NCBI GenBank assembly: GCA_037439945.1 | Contig: JBBIVA010000008.1 | Location: 1-51,633, forward strand | Source of the DNA: CALEUX01 sp037439945 | Lineage (GTDB): Bacteria; Bacteroidota; Bacteroidia; Bacteroidales; Marinilabiliaceae | Direction of reading: 5' to 3' | Length of the DNA stretch: 51,633 bases | The notes under the pieces: generated by a model | What the model saw: the letters and a program-made list of their open reading frames with translations, nothing else | Database searches by the model: none | Told to the model about the DNA's origin: nothing | Part shown: one piece after another, positions 8,330 to 16,362 of the stretch | Numbering within the stretch: the stretch's first letter is position 1 | How the letters are laid out: each line of letters begins with the position of its first letter | Position numbers and translations under genes: made by a program

Positions 8330-9499
8330 CTAATAAAAGAATTCGCCAAATCCACTTCTTATTGTGAGTTTTGCCTTGTCAGCCGGTTCACATCTTCCAA
8401 TTATTTTTCCTTCGATATTAAAAGAGGAAGCAATTGAAATAATTTCATCAGCTATTTGTGGTTTTACATAAAATTCAAGACGATGTCCCATGTTGAAAAC
8501 CTTATACATTTCAGGCCATGGTGTTTGAGATGCCACCTGAATCTTCATAAACAGGGGAGGTACATCAAATAAATTGTCTTTTATAACATGCAGGTTGTTT
8601 ACAAAGTGTAATATTTTGGTTTGGGCGCCACCTGAACAATGAATTATTCCGTGTATATTTTGCCTGTTGTTTTCAAGTATTTTTTTAACAACAGGTGCAT
8701 AAGTCCGCGTTGGTGAAAGTACCATTTTACCTGCATCAATACCCAGTTCTTCAATTAATTGATTTAGAAGGAATTTACCGGAATACACCAGGTGTCCAGG
8801 AACTTGCGGGTCGAAACTTTCGGGGTATTTGGCTGCAAGGTAATTTGCAAAGATATCGTGGCGGGCTGATGTTAAACCGTTACTGCCCATTCCGCTATTG
8901 TATTGATCTTCGTAATTAGCCCGGCCATATGATGATAAACCTACAATTACATCACCAGGTTCAATACGGTGATTTGAAATTACATCACTTCTTTTCATAC
9001 GGCAGGTAACAGTAGAATCAACTATTATTGTTCTTACCAGGTCGCCAACATCTGCTGTTTCTCCGCCTGTTGAATGTATTGAGATACCCAGGTACCTTAA
9101 TTGCTCAACAATTTCTTCGGTACCATTAATAATAGCCGATACAACATCCCCGGGGATCAAATTTTTATTTCGGCCTATGGTTGATGAAAGCAAAATATTA
9201 TCAGTAGCCCCAACGCATATTAAATCGTCAAGGTTCATAATTATGGCATCCTGGGCAATTCCTTTCCACACGCTTAAATCACCCGTTTCTTTCCAATAAA
9301 TATATGCCAGTGATGATTTTGTGCCGGCACCATCGGCATGCATTATATTGCAGTAAAGAGGGTCACCTGCAAGGTAATCAGGTACAACTTTACAAAAAGC
9401 CATAGGAAATAAACCTTTATCTACGTTTCTTATGGCGTTATGGACATCTTCTTTTGATGCAGAAACCCCTCTTTGATTATATCTTGATTCGGGAACCAC
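8330..9499 (-). CDS. purM: Phosphoribosylformylglycinamidine cyclo-ligase (AIR synthase family)
   Basis: AIR synthase closes the imidazole ring in purine synthesis, using ATP. The N terminus YNQRGVSASKEDVH, the substrate/ATP block MHADGAGTKSSLAY, and later INGTEEIVEQL, STGGETADV and the C-terminal GHRLEFYV region fit the PurM fold. At 389 residues it is longer than the classical enzyme (about 345), which is usual for the Bacteroidota branch. The catalytic assignment is by family. No signal peptide is present. It heads the run purM-prfA-pyrF on the minus strand. The gene symbol is given because no other purM is in view; it could be a purM-like paralogue. Confidence 0.85.
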   Translation of the reverse strand: MVPESRYNQRGVSASKEDVHNAIRNVDKGLFPMAFCKVVPDYLAGDPLYCNIMHADGAGTKSSLAYIYWKETGDLSVWKGIAQDAIIMNLDDLICVGATDNILLSSTIGRNKNLIPGDVVSAIINGTEEIVEQLRYLGISIHSTGGETADVGDLVRTIIVDSTVTCRMKRSDVISNHRIEPGDVIVGLSSYGRANYEDQYNSGMGSNGLTSARHDIFANYLAAKYPESFDPQVPGHLVYSGKFLLNQLIEELGIDAGKMVLSPTRTYAPVVKKILENNRQNIHGIIHCSGGAQTKILHFVNNLHVIKDNLFDVPPLFMKIQVASQTPWPEMYKVFNMGHRLEFYVKPQIADEIISIASSFNIEGKIIGRCEPADKAKLTIRSGFGEFFY

Positions 9500-9581
9500 T
9501 TATAATGAGTTTTATTACGGATGGCAAAATTAAACAATCTTTTGGGATAGTCAAATATTGGTTTTATAGGTATTAAACAGC

Positions 9582-11555
9582 TTATGGAGAGGTTTGAATT
9601 GTGAACTCAACCCTGTTGTTTAAGTTTCGTGCAGTTTCCTGGTCACGTCTGATTAATCTTTGTATAAGGGATTCGGTAAGCTGTTCATTTTCACGCAGGA
9701 AGTTATATTTTTTAGCCATTTCGGATGTTACGGTCAATGGATGGGATCCGCCTAATCCTTTTGCCGACAACCTGGGTTGGGCTATTCCATGGGCAAATAA
9801 ATATTGCATAACTGTTTCGGCTCTTTTTTGGGAAAGAACAAGATTATCTGTTTCATTACCGCGGGAATCGGTGTATGATGAAATATTTAATTTAATTGAA
9901 GGATTTTCGTTTAATAATGAAATAACCTTGTTTAGTTCCTGTTTTGCAACTGCATTTAAATCCCATTTACCCTGCTCAAACATAATATTTTCGAATATTA
10001 ATGGGCGTTTGGCGCTGTTGAGATTAATGTTAAGATTGAATTGTTTGCTTTCGGTTAAACCTCTGGTTGAAATTTTTTCACTGGAATTAAAATACCCGGG
10101 GGCATTTACAAGTATTATATATTCAACATTGGGTTTAAGCAAAACATTGAAAGAACCTGCAGCTTCAATGGGAATTTTTATGTTTGTACCATCTGTACCA
10201 ACCATCCTAACATTTGTGTTTTCGGGCACCGGCTGGTTAGCCCCGGCATTAATAACACCGGATAATACTGCCTGAACAACGGGGAAAGAGAAGGAATAAA
10301 TATTATCAATTCCTTTGGCATTATCACGTGAACTTGAAAAAAAACCAGCCTCTTTCTCCTTAAAAAAAGTGATTCCAAAATCGTCGGAAATTGAATTTAT
10401 AGGTCGGCCCATATTAATTATATCCCATTTTTTTTCATCTGCAAAAACTGCTTTAAATATATCAAGGCCTCCATAACCTATTAAGCCATTTGAGCTAAAA
10501 TACAATGTATTATCATGATTAATATATGGAAACAACTCGTCGCCAGGGGTGTTTATATCAGGGCCAAGATTAACTGGAGTGCCCCATTTTTCTCCATCAG
10601 TTTTTGCAACTTTCCAGATATCCTTACCCCCAAATCCGCCAGCCATGTCGGAAACAAAGAAAAGGGTGTTGCCATCTGGTGAAATTGCAGGATGCGCAAA
10701 TACCAGGCTATCAGGGCCCAACATTATTCTTGATGGCTCGCCCCATCTTCCGCCCATTCGTTTAATGTTCCATATTTCAGCACCTTTAGGCCCTGTATTT
10801 TCAAACTGGCACCGGGTGAAAAAAGCCTCCTTGCCATCAGACGCAACAGACATTGAGCCATCTTCCCAGGTTGCGTTAATTACTGGTTCAAGCAGTAATT
10901 CAGGTGTTTGCCACTCGCCTTTTGAATCCTGTCTTGAGAAAAACAATACAGATGAGCCCTGACCCGTTATCCTGTTTAACAGTTTTTTTTTCTTCTTGGC
11001 CTGCCTCATTGATGAGAAAAAGAGTTGTGACTGGTCATCGGGGGATATTACAGGGGCATAATCGCTGAACCTTGAGTTTAGTTTTTTTATCACTTCAACT
11101 TTATACCGGGTAGGTGGCGGGGGAGATTGATTCAATCTTGCCGATGCCAATCCATTAATTGCAAGTCTGTCGCCGGCTACATCATTAATATATTCTTCAT
11201 AAAGTTTAATGGCATCCTGAACCGAACCTGATTTTAACAACGATTGGGCCTGGTACAGTTTTGATTTTCTGTCGGTGTATCCATACCTTATTGCTCTTCC
11301 GTAAGCTGCTGCCGCTTTTCGCGGTTGATTTGTAAGCCTGAAACTTTCGCCCAGGTAAAAAGAAATTTCACCTTTGTGGAATTTATTATTTTCTCTTTTG
11401 TAGGCACGTTGAAGTAGTTTAATTGCCCGATGGTACTCACCAACATCGTAAACTTTTTTTGCGCCACCCAAACGGTTTTTAGAAGCACACCCCTGTAAAA
11501 GGAGCATTGAAGTAAGAGATATGGCAAGTAATAGGTGAAAAACCGTTTGCTTCAT
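9582..11555 (-). CDS. PorE-like OmpA lipoprotein (TPR, beta-propeller, CRD, OmpA)
   Basis: The 657-residue lipoprotein (lipobox LLLQGC, Cys23) has four parts: TPR-like repeats at about 35-140 (YDVGEYHRAIKLLQRAYKR), PD40/WD40-type propeller repeats at about 170-430 (APVISPDDQSQLFFSS, AHPAISPDGNTLFFVSD, YINHDNTLYFSSNGL), a carboxypeptidase-regulatory-like domain at about 435-520, and an OmpA-like peptidoglycan-binding domain at about 530-655 (SYTDSRGNETDNLVLSQKRA). The order and length equal those of PorE of the Porphyromonas type IX secretion system. In that system PorE anchors the machinery to peptidoglycan from the periplasmic side. Similar proteins occur as non-T9SS paralogues, so the name stays tentative. 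It is probably monocistronic. Confidence 0.8.
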   Translation of the reverse strand: MKQTVFHLLLAISLTSMLLLQGCASKNRLGGAKKVYDVGEYHRAIKLLQRAYKRENNKFHKGEISFYLGESFRLTNQPRKAAAAYGRAIRYGYTDRKSKLYQAQSLLKSGSVQDAIKLYEEYINDVAGDRLAINGLASARLNQSPPPPTRYKVEVIKKLNSRFSDYAPVISPDDQSQLFFSSMRQAKKKKKLLNRITGQGSSVLFFSRQDSKGEWQTPELLLEPVINATWEDGSMSVASDGKEAFFTRCQFENTGPKGAEIWNIKRMGGRWGEPSRIMLGPDSLVFAHPAISPDGNTLFFVSDMAGGFGGKDIWKVAKTDGEKWGTPVNLGPDINTPGDELFPYINHDNTLYFSSNGLIGYGGLDIFKAVFADEKKWDIINMGRPINSISDDFGITFFKEKEAGFFSSSRDNAKGIDNIYSFSFPVVQAVLSGVINAGANQPVPENTNVRMVGTDGTNIKIPIEAAGSFNVLLKPNVEYIILVNAPGYFNSSEKISTRGLTESKQFNLNINLNSAKRPLIFENIMFEQGKWDLNAVAKQELNKVISLLNENPSIKLNISSYTDSRGNETDNLVLSQKRAETVMQYLFAHGIAQPRLSAKGLGGSHPLTVTSEMAKKYNFLRENEQLTESLIQRLIRRDQETARNLNNRVEFTIQTSP

Positions 11556-11840
11556 GTTTATAAAAATAAAAACTCTGTTCTTTATTTTGTTGCATCAAAA
11601 ATAAAAAACGTTTACTAATGAAGTTTATTTTAATTCCAAAATCATATTTAATTATTTTAATTCCAAAACCAGTTTATAATAAAAGTTAACCGAAAAAAGT
11701 TGTTCAACACTTTTTTAAAAAACGATTAACAAATAAAATCGTGGTTAACCAAATGGAATTGAAACTTTTGTCCCGATTGGTTTTTTATTGATTAATACTG
11801 GTTTAACAGATTTTTATTACCTATCCGGGTTAAACGCAAT

Positions 11841-11862
11841 TTACGCATTAGAAAATGCGTAA
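11841..11862. repeat. Perfect hairpin, 9-base stem
   Basis: TTACGCATT (11841-11849) and AATGCGTAA (11854-11862) pair perfectly around the loop AGAA. It lies about 130 bases downstream of lpdA on the minus strand. There is no T-run directly behind it, so it is not a typical terminator. Confidence 0.7.
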
Positions 11863-11884
11863 TCGATAATAAAGTGCTTGTAAT

Positions 11885-11906
11885 CAATTCCAAAGATTTG
11901 GAATTG
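11885..11906. repeat. Perfect palindrome, 10-base arms
   Basis: CAATTCCAAA (11885-11894) and TTTGGAATTG (11897-11906) form a perfect palindrome with a 2-base centre. The half GGAATTGAAAC also occurs at about 11755, so this is probably part of the local repeat family; a protein-binding site is possible. Confidence 0.65.
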
Positions 11907-11985
11907 AAACAATCACTAAATCGGGATTATCCCAATTAAATCAAATAGTTCGGCTCATACTTCGCCTCCTATTGATTAATTTGGG

Positions 11986-13377
11986 TTAAATATGTATAAC
12001 TTCCCCATAAGCGGCGGCAGCTGCTTCCATAATCGCTTCAGACATTGTAGGGTGGGGATGTACCGATTTAATAATTTCATGACCAGTTGTTTCCAGTTTT
12101 CGTGCGGTAACTAATTCAGCAATCATTTCGGTAACATTTGCCCCTATTAAATGAGCCCCAAGTAATTCACCGTATTTTGAGTCAAATATAAGTTTTATAA
12201 AACCATCTTTTTGTCCTGCTGCACTTGCTTTTCCTGATGCAGAGAAGGGGAATTTTCCGATTTTAAGTTCGTATCCGGCTTCTTTGGCTTGCTTTTCGGT
12301 TAATCCTACCGATGCTACTTCGGGGTTGGTATAAGTACAGGCGGGAATATTTCCATAATCCAGAGGGTCGGGATCCAGCCCGGCGATTTTTTCAACACAA
12401 ATTATCCCTTCAGCTGAAGCCACATGAGCCAGTGCCTGCCCGGGAACAATATCACCAATTGCATAAATCCCTTTAACTGAAGTATTATAGAATTCATCAA
12501 TTTTAATCCGGCCATTTTCAATTTCCACACCAGCATTTTCCAAACCAATTCCGTCAATGTTTGGTGTTATTCCTGCTGCCGACAAAACAACATCTGCTTC
12601 GATGGTTACTTCTCCCTTTTTTGTTTTAATTGTTACTTTTGTTTTTTTACCTGAGGTGTTGACCGATAGTACTTCGGAACTTACCATCACATCAATTCCT
12701 GCTTTCTTAAAGGAGCGTGCCAATTGTTTCGAAACTTCTTCATCTTCAAGAGGGACAATGTTGTCCAGATATTCAACAAGAGTAACTTTAGTTCCAATTG
12801 CATTGTAGAAATATGCAAATTCGCTGCCAATTGCCCCGGAACCAACCACAACCATTGATTCGGGTTTTTTATCAAGGGTTAAAGCTTTTCGGTACCCGAT
12901 AATTTTTTCTCCGTCCTGTGGCAGGTTTGGTAATTGGCGGCTTCTGGCCCCTGTTGACAGTATAATATGCTTAGCTTCAAAAATAGCACTGGTATCATCA
13001 CTTTTTTTAACTGATATTTTTTTGTCAGAAGTAATTTTGGCATCACCTTCAATTACGTCGATTTTATTTTTTTTCATCAGGAAATGAATGCCTTTGCTCA
13101 TTCCGTCAGCCACGGAACGACTGCGTTTAACCATTGAGGAAAAATCAGGCTCTGCACTACCCGACAGCTTAATCCCGTAATCTTCGCAATGAGAAATATA
13201 TTCAAAAACCTGGGCACTCTTTAGCAAAGCTTTTGTTGGAATGCAACCCCAGTTAAGACAAACACCCCCCAATTCAGCTCTTTCAATTATGCCTGTTTTT
13301 AAGCCAAGTTGGGATGCTCTGATAGCGGCAACATACCCACCAGGGCCACTGCCAATTATAAGCAAATCGTAATTCAT
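11986..13377 (-). CDS. lpdA: Dihydrolipoyl dehydrogenase
   Basis: This FAD- and NAD-dependent E3 subunit reoxidises dihydrolipoamide in 2-oxo acid dehydrogenase complexes and in the glycine cleavage system. Its 463 residues are standard. The FAD-binding GSGPGGYVAAIRA is at residues 10-22, the redox disulphide is Cys40/Cys45 (GGVCLNWGCIPTKA), the NAD-binding GSGAIGSEFAYFYNAIG follows, and the C-terminal catalytic His-Glu pair lies in VHPHPTMSEAIMEA. No complex partner is adjacent. The gcvP gene elsewhere in the window would also need an E3 protein. A perfect inverted repeat stands 41 bases upstream of the start. Confidence 0.96.
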   Translation of the reverse strand: MNYDLLIIGSGPGGYVAAIRASQLGLKTGIIERAELGGVCLNWGCIPTKALLKSAQVFEYISHCEDYGIKLSGSAEPDFSSMVKRSRSVADGMSKGIHFLMKKNKIDVIEGDAKITSDKKISVKKSDDTSAIFEAKHIILSTGARSRQLPNLPQDGEKIIGYRKALTLDKKPESMVVVGSGAIGSEFAYFYNAIGTKVTLVEYLDNIVPLEDEEVSKQLARSFKKAGIDVMVSSEVLSVNTSGKKTKVTIKTKKGEVTIEADVVLSAAGITPNIDGIGLENAGVEIENGRIKIDEFYNTSVKGIYAIGDIVPGQALAHVASAEGIICVEKIAGLDPDPLDYGNIPACTYTNPEVASVGLTEKQAKEAGYELKIGKFPFSASGKASAAGQKDGFIKLIFDSKYGELLGAHLIGANVTEMIAELVTARKLETTGHEIIKSVHPHPTMSEAIMEAAAAAYGEVIHI

Positions 13378-13418
13378 ATCTGAGAATTATATTAACGTTT
13401 AATTGTAAATTTCAATGA

Positions 13419-13445
13419 TTTGATACAAAAGTGTATTGTATCAAA
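13419..13445. promoter_or_regulatory. Perfect inverted repeat in the lpdA leader
   Basis: TTTGATACAA (13419-13428) and TTGTATCAAA (13436-13445) pair perfectly across 7 bases, ending 41 bases before the lpdA ATG. The half ATACAAAAGTG (13423-13433) also reappears inverted as CACTTTTGTAT at 13547-13557. It could be an operator or a 5'-UTR hairpin. The binding factor is unknown. Confidence 0.6.
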
Positions 13446-13896
13446 GTTAAATAATTAACCAGTAATTGTACTCAGTTACTTCATGTTAACATTTAACATA
13501 AATAAATAAGGCCTTTTCTTTAAATTACAAAACATTGGATTATACTCACTTTTGTATTTAAACAATAATTGAAAACTTACTGCAACAAAAAATCCAGGCG
13601 GTTTTTTTATATAGTTGTTTTCAACGTTTTCAGATTGTGGAACAAATCCCAGATTTTAGCAACGACATATAGGTTAAGTAAATAATAAAATCAGATAAAT
13701 GATGTAACTTATTTTCTATTTGGTGAAATAACCTTTTTGGGTAGAAAAAACAAATAAGTGTATATATGGTTCACTGAAATGTTGATTGGAGTTACTAATT
13801 GGTAAAACCATTATTGGTATTACTGTAACCGGTGAATTTTGGTTATTTATAATATTTATAAAATGGGATGGAAGGTATTCTTTCCATAGATACAAT
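13446..13896. other. Intergenic region upstream of lpdA
   Basis: This is A+T-rich and contains the 3' flank of the pseudo-amylase gene. A weak hairpin ATGGAA...TTCCAT (13868-13887) directly follows that gene's stop on the minus strand, without a good T-run. No gene or RNA is recognised. Confidence 0.45.
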
Positions 13897-15786
13897 TTAT
13901 TTGGCAAATGTTAGTTCAAGAATCAGAATGCTTTTGGGGTTTAATATAAGGTTGCCTAATCCTGAGGAGATTTCACCGGAAATTACATTAATTACTTGTT
14001 CAACCCTATCGGCAGTAGCATAGAAGCGATTTGATTCAAGTCGCCTCGGAACATCGGGGTTATTATTAATAATTACCAGAAGTTTTTTGTTGTTTGAACA
14101 TCTGAAGTATGCATAAATTTCATCACGGGGTTCGTACTGTATTGTTTTTCCATTAAACAACCCAGGATTGTTTTTTCTGTATTTGAGAAGTGTTGTAATA
14201 AATCTTAATGCTTCGCGCTGCCTTATTGATAGGGTATTTTGATTGAAGGCTGTGACTTTATCGTTGCTCCAACCACCAGGGAAGTCGCCCCTAACAAATC
14301 CCGATCCTTCAAGAGCAAGTCCGTCCATCTGAAGTTCGCTTCCATATAAAAAAGAAGGGATGCCGCGAACGGTAAGGACAAATCCCATATACATCCTAAA
14401 AATAGCAGGGTCTTTTTCGGCAAGTGTAAATATCCTTGTAAGATCATGTCCATCCCCGGTTACAATTAGCTGATTTGCAGGGTCGTCATATAAAAGATCA
14501 GATGCAACCACCCTGTAAATTTGAAACAATGCATCGTTTGGTTTTTGGTACTCTGCAAAGGCATCCATCATTGCGTAGCGTAAAGGCAAATCAGTTACAT
14601 GGGTAAACATTGGTTTGTCTGTGGCAGTTCCGTTTTTCCAGAACTGGTTGTGAGCAACCATGTCGGTAAGCGGAGCTGCTATTATATTGATTTGAGGATA
14701 ATCTTTTTTAACCGATACAACTAATTCACTTAATAATTTAGGTGAGTTAAGATGGGTTTTTTCGATTCGAATTCCATTAACCCCGGAAGTTTCAATCCAC
14801 CAAATTACATTTTGTATTAGGTAACGGCGAACATATTCCGAATCCTGATTAAGTACCGGTGCGTCAAAAGCTTCCCAAACCCTGGTGTGTCTATCAATAT
14901 CTTCTTTTCCGGCATATTGGTCGGCAAAAACAATTGGGTTGCTTACAGGGGTTTGAAGCGAAGTTCTTTGATGAATCCAATCGTTTAGAGGTGGTTTTAG
15001 GGCATGAATATGCTGGTTACCCAATTTGTGCAATACCTGTGTAAGTATTACTTTTATTCCTTTTTCCTGATAACCTGTAACAAGTGATTTTAATTCTTCG
15101 GTGTTACCTAACCGCGGATCGATATTGTAATGATTTGTTGGTGAAAATTTTTCATATGATAATACCAACTGGTTTGATTCATATAATGGCGTGAGCTCGA
15201 TTACCGAAAAACCTAACTTATCTATATAATCAATGGCGTTAATAACCCCCTTTAAATCACCGCCATGTACACCTGAAGGGTTCATACGGTCTGACCTTTC
15301 AAAAAAGCCGGTGGCATTATCATTCGATGGGTTACCGTTTACAAATCTATCGGGTACAATTTGGTAAATGGCATCATTACCCTTAATAACAGGCGTGTTA
15401 ACCGGCGATTTTCTTCGGCTAAGGGAAATAACCGGACCCGGAATATTCCGGTTGTTCCTTGTTAAAATTATCGGTACATTTCCAATACTGGCCTGGTTTG
15501 ATATTTCTATTTCTACAAATAAATAGGAGCTATTTTCGCCTGGAAACTGTTTGATTACCTTAACTCCCGGATAGGAAATACTAGCTGTATTTAATGACAT
15601 ATCAGTACCGTGGATCAACAACAATAGTTTGTTGTTTTCCATTCCAATCCACCAGTTTTGAGGCCAGCAATAAGTACCTGTTGCCCTTAGCTGAGCTTTT
15701 AACGGAATGACTGTTATAATCAGCCAATAAGCAAAAACAAGTAGTGATTTCCTCATCAAAATAAGTATTGAATTGCTTTTTTGCAC
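13897..15786 (-). CDS. Secreted GH13 pseudoenzyme, neopullulanase-like, catalytic residues lost
   Basis: The 629-residue protein has a Sec signal peptide (ending PLKAQ; a start at Met11, MRKSLLVFAY, is likelier), an N-terminal cyclomaltodextrinase-type beta domain with PQNWWIGMENNKLLLLIHG, a GH13 barrel and a C-terminal beta domain. It aligns along its whole length with the neighbour at 20171-22039. At the conserved sites it differs: region I DMVFNH is TQVLHK (Thr249-Lys254), the nucleophile Asp is Glu342 (GIRIEK), the acid/base Glu is Ala371 (NIIAAPL); only region IV HD is kept (Asp448). Residue numbers count from the longer start. It is therefore very unlikely to hydrolyse glycosides. The frame is intact and the substrate-side features (DWIHQR, FPGGWSNDK) persist, which suggests a kept binding or scaffolding role in the periplasm; that role is inference. 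Confidence 0.85.
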   Translation of the reverse strand: MQKSNSILILMRKSLLVFAYWLIITVIPLKAQLRATGTYCWPQNWWIGMENNKLLLLIHGTDMSLNTASISYPGVKVIKQFPGENSSYLFVEIEISNQASIGNVPIILTRNNRNIPGPVISLSRRKSPVNTPVIKGNDAIYQIVPDRFVNGNPSNDNATGFFERSDRMNPSGVHGGDLKGVINAIDYIDKLGFSVIELTPLYESNQLVLSYEKFSPTNHYNIDPRLGNTEELKSLVTGYQEKGIKVILTQVLHKLGNQHIHALKPPLNDWIHQRTSLQTPVSNPIVFADQYAGKEDIDRHTRVWEAFDAPVLNQDSEYVRRYLIQNVIWWIETSGVNGIRIEKTHLNSPKLLSELVVSVKKDYPQINIIAAPLTDMVAHNQFWKNGTATDKPMFTHVTDLPLRYAMMDAFAEYQKPNDALFQIYRVVASDLLYDDPANQLIVTGDGHDLTRIFTLAEKDPAIFRMYMGFVLTVRGIPSFLYGSELQMDGLALEGSGFVRGDFPGGWSNDKVTAFNQNTLSIRQREALRFITTLLKYRKNNPGLFNGKTIQYEPRDEIYAYFRCSNNKKLLVIINNNPDVPRRLESNRFYATADRVEQVINVISGEISSGLGNLILNPKSILILELTFAK

Positions 15787-16122
15787 CTTAATGAAGCAAA
15801 ACCAAGCCTTTAACAGGTAAAAGGGCGTTAAATATAATTATTTCCCGGTTATAAATTGAAAGAAAAGTTTTATGATTAGTAAATATTTGATTTAAATTTC
15901 TGAAAAATAACAATTAGCAATGAAATAATCCGGCTCAAACATAACATCTTAAAATATTTTTCTGTGTAACGTCTAAACCATTAGGGTTGTTTTATTTAAG
16001 TAAAAAAAGAGCATTTTTTTAAATTTAATCACTAATGTCCGATAAATTTTTCGATAAGATGCTGTAATGCCAACTAATTGCGGTGTCCCTACAGGACACT
16101 AAAAAATTGGGGTCGATTCATC

Positions 16123-16179
16123 TTTACCGATATTCTGTACCTGACGGCACAGTACCGTTAGGGACTAAACATCGGTAAA
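16123..16179. repeat. Long imperfect hairpin inside the repeat element
   Basis: TTTACCGAT (16123-16131) pairs with ATCGGTAAA (16171-16179). Inside, GTACCTGACGG pairs with CCGTTAGGGAC with two mismatches around a 7-base loop. This looks like a REP-type unit. Confidence 0.7.
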
Positions 16180-16200
16180 ACACTTAATTGAGAATTGAAC

Positions 16201-16222
16201 TTTTGTCCCGTTAGGGACAAAA
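16201..16222. repeat. Perfect 9-base-stem hairpin (GTCCCGTTAGGGAC core)
   Basis: TTTTGTCCC and GGGACAAAA pair perfectly around GTTA. Palindromes with a GTCCC...GGGAC core are common dispersed elements in Bacteroidota genomes. The T-rich and A-rich flanks would also let it act as a terminator in either direction. Confidence 0.75.
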
Positions 16223-16362
16223 CAACTTTTTATCGGATTGTGGTGAAATTTAATAAACTTTTGATTAAATAATCCATTAATATTTTTCAGAAATTTAAAT
16301 CAAACCAACATCTTAGTATACTAAAGGGTAATGCGTAAAATGTTGCCTTAATAAACTCAGTA

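Larger units (their letters stand above)
11556..11985. other. Repeat- and palindrome-rich intergenic region
   Basis: This 430-base non-coding region holds a 17-base exact direct repeat (11625-11641 and 11652-11668), a stretch GAATTGAAACTTTTGTCCCG at about 11756-11775 that nearly matches 16193-16210 of the repeat element between the amylase genes, and two perfect hairpins listed separately. It looks like decayed copies of the same non-coding repeat family. The lpdA stop codon is at its right edge, and the PorE-like gene's promoter should be near its left edge. Confidence 0.6.
15886..16304. repeat. Nested inverted-repeat element (MITE/REP-like)
   Basis: The outer ends are perfect 24-base inverted repeats (15886-15909 and 16281-16304). 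Inside, TCCGATAAA (16038-16046) is the inverse of TTTATCGGA at about 16228-16236, with partly matching flanks. Within these lie GTGTCC-CTACA-GGACAC (16083-16099), a long hairpin 16123-16179, and TTTTGTCCC-GTTA-GGGACAAAA (16201-16222). Bases 16039-16084 recur exactly, inverted, at window bases 1-46. No reading frame and no clear target duplication is present. The element fills most of the 576-base gap between the two GH13 genes and could end transcription from the upstream gene. Confidence 0.8.

Noticed and set aside
9601..10275. 224-codon plus-strand frame antisense to the PorE-like gene
   Set aside because: It is the shadow of a strongly supported minus-strand gene; the translation has no domain, signal peptide or family-like pattern.
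10549..10962. 137-codon plus-strand frame antisense to the same gene
   Set aside because: It is antisense to the beta-propeller region and Pro/Ser-rich without motif; no support.
11625..11906. CRISPR array
   Set aside because: The repeats are only two copies each, of different kinds, without regular spacers, and no cas gene is in the window.
13716..13907. 63-codon frame downstream of the pseudo-amylase
   Set aside because: It overlaps the 3' end of the GH13 gene, is A+T-biased and lacks features.
13897..15786. Reading the GH13 pseudoenzyme as a frameshifted pseudogene
   Set aside because: The frame is intact from signal peptide to C-terminal domain and the losses are point substitutions at active-site positions, not disruptions.
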